Origin: Pseudisothecium myosuroides
Lineage: Eukaryota; Streptophyta; Bryopsida; Hypnales; Lembophyllaceae
Assembly (NCBI GenBank): GCA_951799445.1
Contig: OX637287.1
Span: 4,836,001-4,900,000 of the forward strand
Reading direction: 5' to 3'
DNA: 64,000 nucleotides
In this document: piece by piece, positions 47,181-57,769 of the stretch
Layout of the letters: each line of letters opens with the position of its first letter
How positions within the stretch are numbered: position 1 is the stretch's first letter
The notes under the pieces: generated by a model
What the model was told of the DNA's origin: nothing
Database searches by the model: none
The model's input: only the letters and a program-made list of their open reading frames with translations
Position numbers and translations under genes: made by a program

Positions 47181-50100
47181 CCTTGCTCCTAGTAACCACC
47201 TTCTGTATTGTTCCAACTTGTACACCTATGATTTCGGGCTCTACATCTCCTTTCCTACATTCATGTCTACGAGAACTTCCATTCTTTGAAGGAGACCGTT
47301 TTCCCAATCTTGTGGCTTTATACACATCACTATTCTAGTTGGATGCACATGATTTGGTAACCTTCTTCCTCATGCTAAAATCATCTATACATGAATCACA
47401 AGACCTCTTCACACTAAAAGAATATCTCGCAGCACTTGTACCCTCTGTTGGACTCGATGGACTCGCCTCCACTGGACTCGCTGCAATCACCATATCCTCC
47501 ATGGCTGTGGATACAGGATCCAAAGGGGTGCAAATTTGGGCTGAGAAAGCCAACAGGAGCAATTTAGACACTTGTAGGTACAAACACTATAATTTAAAAC
47601 ATTGCTATCCTCATGCTAGAATAAGTTGCCACCAAATCCAAACTCACCCGCCTCTTCACTAGAGCACAGTAGTGCATCAATATCCTTTGATGCGCCCATT
47701 GTTGCTAAGTCCGGATTTATTGCATCGTCGCTTGTACCACCTGCTGCCGCCTTTGCCGGGGAGTCTACTTCATCAATACCGTCACCATTAGCACCTGCTT
47801 TTGTTTTGGGCTGCAAATTCTGTCCATGTGATGGTGTGGCATCCTTCAATCTGCTACCCGAAATGCAAGGGACTCCAGGCTGCACTTGATAGATTGAACC
47901 AGACGATCCCCTATCAGATTGTTTCCCCCGAGATTGTGACTCTACAAACAAAAGACAGAATCAGTCAATCGGTAGTTGCAAAGAAGTGCCTAAAGCAGCA
48001 GTATTATATCTCCAAGTGGCCCAGAAAACCAATAGGACAATAGGGGCCCAATTATGCACACCCAAAGCACTTAAGCAGCTCAGGCTTTGCTTTGGCAAAT
48101 CTAGAGGTCCTAAATGTGATCCATTGCTATCAAAAACAATATCAAAATCGCTCTAAGCACGTAGACTAACTCAAAACTGCTAATTCCATCACCCCAACTT
48201 GTTGTGTATCCTTATTAGAATCTGAAGAACACATTCCAGTATCCAAAAACAAATACATGAGTATTCAAAAACCCAAGTACAAATGCATGGGCGTCCAGCA
48301 CCCAAGCACAGAATAAGTGAGTACCCAGCACCCAACCCTTGACGCCTGAATATCCAGCACCTAAGCACACCCAAGCACAGGAAAAGTTAGTACCCAGCAC
48401 CCAAGTAGAAACACATGAATATCCAACATCCAAGCACAAACCGAAGCACAACCAGGAGAATAACCAGCAGCCAAGTATAAGCCGAAGCACAACTAGGAAA
48501 ATAACCAGCAGCCAAGCACAAACCGAAGCACTCACACGAGAATAACCAGCAGCCAAGCACAAAGCGAAGCACAAACACAAGAATAACCAGCAGCCAAGTA
48601 CAAACACAAGAGTATCAAATACCAAAGCACAAATGCAAGAGTATTCCAGCACCCATGCAAAAATAAGTGAGTATTCTAGTATCCAAGTACACTCACAACC
48701 ACATTCCAGCATTTGTCGCAGAAGCTCATGAGTATTCTAGCAGCCAAGCACACTCATAACCACGCTCCAACATCCAAGCAGGAACTGATGAGTACTCCAA
48801 CAAGCCGAGTACACTCGCGACCACATTCCAGCACCCAAGGATAGAAGCAACCATACTCTTTATTTTAAAGCCTAAAACCAATCATACTCCATCACTAAAG
48901 CACAAAAGCAATGTCATTTATGCTTGTAAGCAAGATACACTAACAACCAAGCACGGAAGTAGATTCATTGGAAGCAACAAAGCATGCTTGAGGGAAGGAA
49001 CTTTACACCCATTCAAGTGCGTTGTGGTAGCATGTCCTTACCTCTGAATATCTCAAAAGCACTTTACCAAGCACACGGTTCAGCAGTACCTCCAAAGTAA
49101 TAATAGTATCGTGACCAAAGTACAAACATAACCTGAAAGCACTTAACTAAATCCAAAACCAACTCAAGGATTGTCATACTTCCAAAGTAATTAATCAACC
49201 AAATCGTAAGCACTGCCCACAATAAAATTGTATATGCTAACAGATCTAGGAACTAACCAGCAATTCCAAAGCACCAAATTAGTTTAGCATACAAGTTCAG
49301 AGATTCACTCACATTCAGGGATCGGAATACCAAAACTGTCCTTCAAAGTGTCACTCAACTCCTCTATGGACCTTGCCAACGATGATTGAGCAACGGCATC
49401 TTGCACATCTGATTCCCGTGAGTGGAAACCAAACGACCTACACCATGCAGGATGAAAAGGCTTCTTGCAAATCACACAGGTATTTTGAGTCTCTGCAACC
49501 TTGGCAATGCAAAATGGATGATACAAATGCCTGCAGCTTGCCATAACAACATCAAACGATGTGTACCACCGGTTACAAAATGAACAAGCTTCCAATTCAA
49601 ACATAGTTCCAACCTCATCCGACAAATGAGGATGCAGGCAAGGTTTTGGCCAGCAAGCCACTCCTCCTCCCTGCTACATCATTTGGATTTGATCTGCAAC
49701 TGCATCCTTGTATCGTCGCACCTCTTCTAACTCTCTCTTCACCACTGCAATGTCAGCCTCAGACTTCCACATGTCTAGACCAGCATCAGTATAATGTTCT
49801 CTAGCTTTTTTGGCCCTTCTTTGACAATCTTCTAAACTAAAGTTAGCAAACTCCAGCTTCTTAGATTGCACTTCTCGCTCTAACCTCAACTCCTCTAACT
49901 TCTGTAATCCAACAATAAATTGATCATTGCCTTCATCGAGGTTGTCTCGGAATTGCTGCACCTGTCAGGAGAGAGAGAGAAAATGTTCAAACTCAAAAGA
50001 CATCACAGAGCTAGTGAATGTTGAATATGTTGAGATCAAAGCAATCGATCACAACCCTACGTTACCAAGAATACCCCAAACTCCTAGGTGCACAAGGGAG

Positions 50101-51364
50101 CAATTTTAGAACTCCATATCCAAAAGTCCCAAATTACTTAACAATATGGTTCCACTTCCATTGCATTCCTAATAATAACAAACATAGAATGAGTAATCTG
50201 ATCTTTAACTTAGCCTGCCAAATCATTCTGTAAGCCAGCCTGTGCATCCTAATCCCTAAAAACCTAATCCCTACCAGAGCAGTATAAGCGAGAATTGTGC
50301 ATCCTAAACCCTAAACCCTGATCCCATCCAGATCACTGAAAAATTGTCTACTACAAACTCAGAACCCTAATCCCAACCACATCAAATTGATCAAAGAACC
50401 CAACATGTAGCACCATAGATTGTCACCCTGAGCCCAAAAATACATAGAAATTACTCACATTAATCTCCAATCCCGAGATTAGAAGCCCGTTTTGCTTCAA
50501 CCCTTCCTCCACCACCTTGACGTTCTCGGCCGCCTCCACTGCATTGGCGTTTCTATCGTCCATCCCAAACTTGAATCCAATGATTCTCTCTGCAATGCTG
50601 GTCTTTGAAGCATTCAAAAACCTCTCTTTACTCTCTGTATTTTTCAGGAGCTCGCTTTCAACAGCCAGCACCTCTTCTGCTTGAACAACCTCCGCTACCA
50701 ATACGGGAGGTGCGCCACCAGAGAACTGCTTGAATTTTCCAGAGAACTTCGCTTCCAGCAGTTGTGACCCCAAACCGCTGGTCCTTGCACTAGCCTTTGA
50801 GTGGGAAACGGAAGGCTTCGCAACAGCATAAGGCGCCAAATGCTTCAGGGTAGCAGCCTCCTCCGATGTAAGATCTCTCTTGAAAAGTTCCCCCTCTAAT
50901 CGGCTGACAAGAAGTTGGGTCGTTGATGCAGCAGCGGATGCCCAGTTTACATCAAAACCCATCAATTCCGCAATGTAGCCTTTTACCACCCAAGCCATGA
51001 ACTCATTATTTGTAATCTCAACCTTCCCATAAATTTTAGCACACAACTGGAGAAGCTCTGCCCTACTTTGTGCATTTAGAGTAGTGTTGGTTGTCTTAAA
51101 CGTTGAACACTTTCCCCAGACTTCCTCGATTCTCTCAGGGGTCACACAAGCCATATCAGCAGAGTGCTTTGGGTTTAGACCACGTCCACACAAGCCTCTC
51201 TCCTTTACAAAAAAATCAGTCGTCTGGAGTTTAAGGGATGCTAACTCTAGAAGCAACTCTGGAACAGACTAAGGGGCTTTCACGAACTTCTGCTTCTTGT
51301 CAAATGATCCCCTCCTCTCTCTCGATAGTTTTGCGGACTCTCCCCGCACCACCTTTGACTCCAT
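47181..51364 (-). pseudogene. Coiled-coil RING-H2 gene broken by two TAG codons (RING B)
   Basis: The ATG at 51364 starts a frame aligned with RING A. Exon 1 (51364-50459, 302 codons, phase 0) has a TAG at codon 32 (51271-51269), then conserved KERGLCGRGLNPK, TTNTTLNAQSRAELLQL, TNNEFMAWVVKGYIAEL and GFKFGMDDR. Exon 2 (from 49961) has the coiled coil, a second TAG at 49674-49676, then GGGVACWPKPCLHPHL and the RING-H2 finger CSFCNRWY...CRHLYHPFC...CVIC with all eight ligands. It ends at AAT before GTGAGT near 49308. Exon 3 starts at 47941; further exons include 47545-47367 and about 47335-47181, which has a basic segment. Joining exons 2 and 3 gives T+AG, again a stop, as in RING A. Apart from the stops the reading frame is well preserved, so loss looks recent. 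Confidence 0.65.
48230..48860 (-). repeat. Intronic minisatellite of RING B
   Basis: On the sense (minus) strand the tract repeats GTGCTTGGCTGCTGGTTATT followed by CTC and GTGCTTCGG words with a period near 30-45 bp, at least twelve imperfect units. It sits in the intron between exons 2 and 3, the same intron that carries the RING A minisatellite. Confidence 0.75.
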
Positions 51365-51435
51365 TGTACGCTATAGACTTACCTAAGAGCTAAACTTCAA
51401 TGCAAAAAGCAAACCGATGCCCTTAAATCACAGCT

Positions 51436-51444
51436 AAACCCTAA
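51436..51444 (-). promoter_or_regulatory. Telo-box upstream of RING B
   Basis: The plus strand reads AAACCCTAA about 70 bp before the RING B ATG, in the same relative place as in RING A. Confidence 0.35.
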
Positions 51445-51614
51445 GCCCTCCACCGTGACTGAAGAGGTCATTGGAACTGATACAACGCATAGACACGCTC
51501 AAACTAGAGCTTCAACCCTAGCGATCTACAGCAAACCTTCAAGGTAGGAACATCAAGAGCAAAGCATCCAAATGCACTGTATAAGCTATCCGCCACCGAG
51601 GTGATGACCCGCAA

Positions 51615-51850
51615 GCGCAACCTGAATTGCTCAAGCTCCAAAGGTAAACCATAATCACGCGCCTGAGCAAGCCACCCTGAATCGCTCAAGCTCCAAAACG
51701 AAACCGCAATCACGCGCCTCAGCAAGCCAACCTGAATCACTCAATTGCTCAAGCTCCAAAACTAACCCGTAATCACGCACCTAAGCAAGCCAACCTGAAT
51801 CGCTCAAGCTCCACCACTAAACCGTAATCACGCGCCTGAGCAAGCCAACC
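51615..51850 (-). repeat. About 57-bp tandem repeat in the RING B 5' flank
   Basis: Four units contain CTGAATCGCTCAAGCTCC, AACCGTAATCACGCGCCT and GAGCAAGCCA, starting near 51622, 51678, 51732 and 51795. Nothing like it precedes RING A. Confidence 0.8.
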
Positions 51851-52195
51851 CTATACAAGATTAACAAAGATCGGAAGTTGAGCACATCCCAGCAGCCTGA
51901 GCGTAGTCTAAGCGCCACAACAAAACTTGCGCAAACACCTGAGTCGGACAACGTGAGCAAGACCTGGGCGAGAGAATTGAAAAAAAAGGTGAAACAGCCG
52001 TTGGCTTGTTGTCAGGGAGTTCCAAATGTGGCGCAGCACATTTACTGCGCGTACAGCTCATCCAAGTCCTAGTTAAAACCAGACACTAAAAGCAGCCATA
52101 GGATGTTGACTTTGGCTCCTATTACCTCATGTACACCCATTTGTACAGTTGGTAGTGACTGTGTATTTTTACACTTGATAGATATCGAACGAAGA

Positions 52196-53055
52196 GGCCA
52201 CATTCTGCAAAGTACAATGTTGTGAGGAGCAGGGTTCTACTTGCCTTGGTCATGCGAATAGGTATTTCCTTCTTGAATGCAACGACTCTTGCACAAATCG
52301 TCGTTCCCGTGGCAACAAAGTAGTTCAGAAGGGATTACACTTTCTCATTGAAGTCTTTTGGACTGGAGAGAAGGGCTGGGGACTGCGGACGAAGAAGCGA
52401 ATCCGCAAGGGGACTTTTATCTTTGAATATGTAGGAGAGATCATTACAAACGCTGAGATCATGCAACGTAGAGCTTCTTCTAGATTGGGGGAATCAGATG
52501 CATTTACATTAGCGATGGATGCTGATTGGGAATCCGAGCAGGTGGCGACCTATGATATGGCATTGTCCATAGACAGCACTGTCTATGGAAATGTCAGTAG
52601 ATTTCTAAACCACAGGTATTTGCTTGTGGTTTTGAACTGCATTTGTTGATTTTAGAAATTCATGGTACAAACTGTTCAAATTTGTAGTATAAACTGTACA
52701 ATTTGACGTTTCATTATACTTGTTCTACTTCGAATTTCTACTTTGAATCTCATTAGATGTAGTGGTTTGACCCTAAGATGTGAAGACGCCAACCTTATTG
52801 ATGTGCTGGTCCAAGTAAGCAAAGAGGATGGAAGACTCTATTGTGTTGCTTTCTTTGCACAAGTAGACATTCCAGTGTTGGAAGAATTTACCGACGTGGG
52901 ATTATGGCTGTTTCTTCAAAACGTCAGGAGCAAATTCTGTATTTTCCTTCCGTTGTAAGTGCGGTAGCACCCACTGCCGTGATAAACGTAATAAAGTAAC
53001 TGACGATCACCCAATTCATCTCATCACCGATGTCTTGCCATCATGTTCAAATTGA
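52196..53055 (+). pseudogene. SUVR-type SET-domain histone methyltransferase remnant
   Basis: The frame covers the end of the pre-SET region, the SET core and post-SET. Motifs in order: FLLECNDSCTNR, GNKVVQKG, FWTGEKGWGLRT, FEYVGEIITN, DADWESE, YGNVSRFLNHR, then after an intron C-E-D-A-N-L-I-D and post-SET CKCGSTHCRD. This pattern is that of the plant SUVR1/2/4 class of H3K9 methyltransferases. The intron is 52616-52777 if the second AG is used; the first AG (52756) would insert seven residues. Four extra bases (GACG, 52893-52896) shift the frame just before the conserved WDYG, giving a premature stop near 52957. The N-terminal WIYLD and most of pre-SET are missing. Because the intron is retained, this is a DNA-level fragment, not a retrocopy. 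Confidence 0.75.
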
Positions 53056-53194
53056 TACTATACGTTGCATTGTGGAGTATGTACTTTTGTGGATTTCAGA
53101 ACGAATTAACTAGTTCTGAGTACTTCTAAGTACTGGGTAGGTAACATCTCTTAAACTACTTCCAACGCATGTTAATATTTGTGGTACTTCTAGA

Positions 53195-53615
53195 AGGCAT
53201 AAAAGGCAAAAGACAAGACGTTTATATGTCAGCAATAAGCCAATTAATGGCAATGGGTACTCACAGAAGACATTGCCATCTCCAATTTTATACATTTTTA
53301 CAAAGTTAGTATATTTTGTATAAAATTGTACGTAGAGTACCAATGGAAGGGATAAAAGGCAAAAGACAAGACGTTTATGTGTGAACGATGAGCCAATTAA
53401 TGGCAATACATTATATTTCTTAGCAATGCCCAACAGAGTGTCGCCCTTGAACACTTGAATTGTCTTGCCATCCGACTTCTTGTGTCCAAACTGCGAAATT
53501 TTATCCCCTGTGTGATCCGGTGCTTACAAAAGACATTGCCATCTCCAATTTTGTACATTTTTACAAAGCTAGTATATTTTGTACAAAGTGTACATAGAGT
53601 ACCATATGTGAATGT
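53195..53615 (-). repeat. Imperfect tandem duplication around a LysM exon
   Basis: GGCAAAAGACAAGACGTTTA and CATTGCCATCTCCAATTTT each occur twice. In the left unit the two blocks are nearly adjacent; in the right unit a 113-bp exon-like segment (53410-53522) separates them. Confidence 0.75.
53410..53522 (-). pseudogene. LysM-domain exon, isolated
   Basis: Bounded on the minus strand by an acceptor (TCTTTTGTAAG) and a donor (AAT then GTATTG), this 37-codon exon reads ISQFGHKKSDGKTIQV, then FKGDTLLGIAKKYN. The K-G-D-T-L-x2-I-A-x-K-Y core is the first half of a LysM carbohydrate-binding motif. No second half, signal peptide or other exon is seen nearby, so it is treated as a gene fragment. The substrate cannot be told from this part. 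Confidence 0.5.
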
Positions 53616-53889
53616 ATTGCAAAGTACTGTGACAAGACAGACCTGTAAACAAATGTATATATGCATATACATTTTATGAAGTGAAGCAAGTTTATTGCTG
53701 AATTACAAAAGAACATGCACTCTATGAACTAACCCTACAACAACTTCTTTCAGATTGTACTTCAAAAAAAGAACCACCCTACAACTGATTGTTTTCTTTC
53801 GTCTTTTAAGGCCGTGCATCCCGTATTATAGCCTCCATTTGTTGTCGTTGTGTAGTTTATAAATAAGAAATAGTGACAGATAGTGCGTG

Positions 53890-54205
53890 GTGTTGTCATC
53901 TTCATCAAAATGGTACCTCACATCCTCAAGGCAATCCACACGCCTTGCTCCACCTTTTTTTTCTACTGAACTTCGGCAGACAATTGCATAACCTCAGAAC
54001 TTGTTATTAGCATCTCTAGTCCACTATAAACTTCTCGCAGTCTTCTCGCAGTAACTTCTCGCAGTCTCCTCGCAGTAGAAGAGCCTTGACTTCATCGGAT
54101 CCAAGAGATGGAACCTGCCCCCTTCCGCTTCACTTCACTCTTCCTGAACCCGTGCAAGGTAACGATGCAAGTCAGCCTTGCATTTAGGAAGGGAAAACAC
54201 CCTAC
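53890..54205 (-). pseudogene. Broken relative of the small acidic gene at 28964-29410
   Basis: On the minus strand the sequence reads LPKCKADLHRYLARV, then a TGA. In another frame it continues VPSLGSDEVKALLLRGD, matching LPTTKAELQFYLARV and VPFFGGDQVRALLQRRD of the gene at 29.4 kb. A short duplicated stretch (CGCAGTCTTCTCGCAGTAAC) follows, and then an open acidic segment (EDVRYHFDEDDNTTHY). One nonsense codon and at least one frameshift make it non-functional. Confidence 0.5.
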
Positions 54206-54429
54206 CTTGAACGCAACCTACAGCAAGAAGGTCAGCCTTGCAATTCAAAACGGAAGCTATAACCGTAACTGAGCAGGCGACCTCACAACGCAATGCAATA
54301 GCAGGAGCAAACAAGCTACCGCGAGAAGATATGAAAGAAGCAGGAAAGAAAAGACAAGGACTTTTGATAGACCGAAGACAACACGATGAAGACAAACCCT
54401 GAAGGGAGAGGCGACAAATTCTTGTCACA

Positions 54430-56160
54430 ACAATTCTATTAGCACTTGAAATAACCTAAACATCACATGAAGACGAATTCATCAACAAAAAAGTGAGTAC
54501 TAAGAAAATGAAAAAATGTAAGTACTTAAAAAATGACGGACATGCTAGTACTAAATAAATATAAATCGGCTTTCACAATACAGTACTTAAACCGCTACAT
54601 GAAAATGAGCAAAATTTTAGAGTTATACCATCAAAATGACCATGAGATTCAATGTTTTAGATGAAGAGAGCGGGTGACAGAAGAAGAAAAGTGATAGATT
54701 GCACTACCCGATAGTGGACACATCCTTAGGTATAGTGTGTACTTTTGTCAGTACACAGTTTGTACTACTATCAATACAAAAGGTGACATTGAACGTACAT
54801 TTGAGACGTACATCTACAGCTCTATTACTCTATAGTCAGCTATTCTTATAGGTAATACTTATATAAATCAAAGATGATTGTTCGATGAGGATAGGTAAGT
54901 ACTCTGTTAGGACTAGATGTACAACATGGAAGTACAAACACTGCAAACATTACAGTTTTTGAACTGAACTTTTTTTGACAACTCTAAACATTGAACCTCG
55001 AATACAATAAATCTAAAATTTTAGTGTACGTACTGTTGGAAGCATACGAAGGTAGTGCAACAATCTACGAACATTCCTTTCACTCGCGTGACCAATGCAG
55101 TTGTCCTACTACAGACACTACGAACACTACAATTTTAGAATTGAATGTATTCCAACAATTCGGTGTCCTGAACTTCAGTTACCATAAGTGCAGTTTGTAC
55201 TTTTGGAACCATAGTATAGTAGTACTATAGTCTACCAATATCCCTTTCACTCACCACTATCGGTGCCCCATGCAGTTGTCCATGTACAACAGGTACCCCT
55301 CGTACAAAAGTAGACATGAACAGATACAAAAAACTGATGATGTACAAGGAGATGAATAAACTTACAAAGTGTTTTTGCAGATATGACGTCCACAAATTGA
55401 ACTCCATTCCTACCATTGTACAGAGGGTAAGTGCCTGAAATACAAAGTGTCCACTGTACAACTTGAAGGGTACAACTAAGCCCAAACAATACAATCACTT
55501 CTAGAGACTAAGAACCCTTAATTCCATTGACTGAGATGTTGTATTTTCTTTGCACTCGAAGATGAAGTTGAAGTTAGCTACCACTTGCAACACCTTAAAC
55601 CTTCCATTACAATTTTTGAAAAGAGTATAGTCTAGGATCATCCTACACTGAAGTTGAATCAAATTCAATGCAATGAACGACTAAATGGGTATAACACTAT
55701 AAAATAGTTAGATAATAATCAGTGCAAGTAGGTAAATTGAACTTAAGTGAAATGAAACTAGTTGGAATTGCATATACAAACCTTCACATATTCTGATTGA
55801 CAATTTTTAGACGGAGTACTACTTTTGTTTTAAAATGATCTTCCGAGTGATCTTCCTATTGGATAAACAATATGTTTTGGATGAAGGCTAAAAAACCAAT
55901 TTTGCGCTATAAGTAAAGTTTGGTGCACTCTTAGCATTCTAGAAACTTTGAGTTTCAAAGCCATTTTCAAAGTGTAGTATTACAATATTGAAAAGTAGAA
56001 TTTGGGGGGCATTTTCAAGGAGCCCCACTAGTCAATTAATTGTTGTGGGTGAGGTCATCATTTTATAGGCATTTAGTACATGTCCAAGACCACGTTTGGC
56101 CCTCTATTCCACCTCCTAGAGCTTCATTTCCTTCAACTAGCGTTGTTTAATTCATAATCG
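54430..56160. other. Intergenic; no supported gene
   Basis: Only short AT-rich frames are seen. No repeat shared with the rest of the window was recognised. Confidence 0.4.
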
Positions 56161-56164
56161 ATGC

Positions 56165-56385
56165 CACGGATGTTTTGTGTCCGATGAATGACAAAGAGTC
56201 CTTCCATGTAGGATAGAAGTGCAACTATTCATCCTAAGAATTTTGTTGCAAAAAGGGCAGGTCTTCTACATTAGTTTGATTTCCAATGAATGCTTTTGCA
56301 TTTTTTTTAAGCCAATGATTCCTACAATATCCAATGGGATGATTTCCACAATCACTAGTTTGTCCTTTAAGGGTTAAAGAGATGC
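56165..56385 (+). repeat. Dispersed repeat D, copy 2
   Basis: The segment shares AATGACAAAGAGTCCTTCCA, AGAATTTTGTTGCAAAAAGG and AAGCCAATGATTCCTACAAT with the copies at 2850, 62736 and 63841. Confidence 0.65.
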
Positions 56386-56623
56386 AAAAAATGAGAATGA
56401 ATAATGTTGATTGACCCCTTTAGTCATTTCATTTGTCTTTTGATTGATGATTGGATGGATGGAGGAGGAACTACAATACTACTTAGACTTGTTTTGTTGG
56501 TCCCTAATAGCTCAATCAAAAAACAAATCTAACCAATTTGCAATGTCACAAAGTGCAACAAGAAGATCATTTTGGGACAAAAAATGAAGGCCAATATAAA
56601 GATCAATTTGGGACGGAGGAAAT

Positions 56624-57684
56624 GGGTGATTGTAAGAAAGACCTGCCGATTTTGTCATACTGGAGCTGTCTCTTGCTATAACTTTTGAATTATTAATTCA
56701 AATCCAAAAACAAAAAATAAAAAATTTAGATGTTTTGATTGTAATTGTATCCCTTATTTTTCAAAAAATTTAAAAAATCACTTAATATTTAAAATTCAAT
56801 TTCTCTAATTTGTTACACTTTCAAGTTTGGAGGTTTTGAATACTATTGAGTGGTTTAATTTAATGATTTTCAGTTGAATTTCTTTGGTATATTTGTATAG
56901 TAGGCAAACACATATCTACCAAAGGGCATCTAAAAATAGGTTTTTTAATGTCCTCTACTTCTATGCAAAGAGGCCTCCTTTACGCGCAGACTTGTGAACA
57001 ATAGAAATGGTTTTGACCTCATTTTTTGGTTGCCAAACTCATCACTAAGAAGTCCTCCCAAATGGCCAATTTTTAGTTTTTTTATAATTTTTTTTTCTAT
57101 TTATTACAAATTAAAACGTCAAAGTATATATTTTTTTGCCACAATTCTATGTCCAAGAATATGTCCCAAAAAATACATACTTTGATGTTTTAATTTGTAA
57201 TAAATAAGAAAAAAAATTTATAAAAAAGACTAAAATTGGCCACTTGGGAGGACTTCCTAGTGATGAGTTTCAACCAAAAAAATGAGGTCAAAACCATTTC
57301 TATTGTTCACAAGTCTGCGTGCAAAAGAGGCCTCTTTGCATAGACGTAGAGGACATAAAATAATGTGTTTTTAGATGCCCTTTGGTAGGTACATGTCTGC
57401 CTAATATACCAAAGAAATTTCAACTGAAAATCATTAAATTAAACCGCTCAATAGTATTCAAAACGTCCAAACTTGAAAGTGTGACAAATTAGAGAAATTG
57501 AATTTTAAATATTAAATGATTTTTTAAATTTTTTGAAAAATAAGGGATATAATTACATTCAAGATATCTAGAAATGATTTTTTTTGTTTTTGGCATTGGA
57601 TTCATAATTCAAAAGTTATAGCAGAGGACAACCTTGTTTTGCCAAATGTGACAAAAAAACGGCAAGTCTTTCTTGCAATCACCC
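56624..57684. repeat. Foldback element, 1.06 kb, with AAAT flanks
   Basis: Left end GGGTGATTGTAAGAAAGACC and the complement of the right end agree closely, and the arms stay similar for about 500 bp each to a short loop near 57150. AAAT lies directly on both sides (56620-56623 and 57685-57688), consistent with a 4-bp target duplication but short enough to be chance. Its interior frames, for example 56994-57185, fall within the arms and are not genes. Confidence 0.75.
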
Positions 57685-57769
57685 AAATATTTAAAATTAG
57701 TGAACTTCACTCAAACTAGTGTGCTTTGTGTTGCTGCCATGGCCAAAATAAAAATAAAAATATTTTTCT

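Noticed and set aside
48189..48712. 165-codon and 61-codon Cys/Leu-rich frames on the minus strand
   Set aside because: They are translations of the RING B intron minisatellite, which has no stop in some frames.
56994..57185. 63-codon frame inside the foldback arm
   Set aside because: Lies in an inverted-repeat arm with a mirrored copy; no coding signature.
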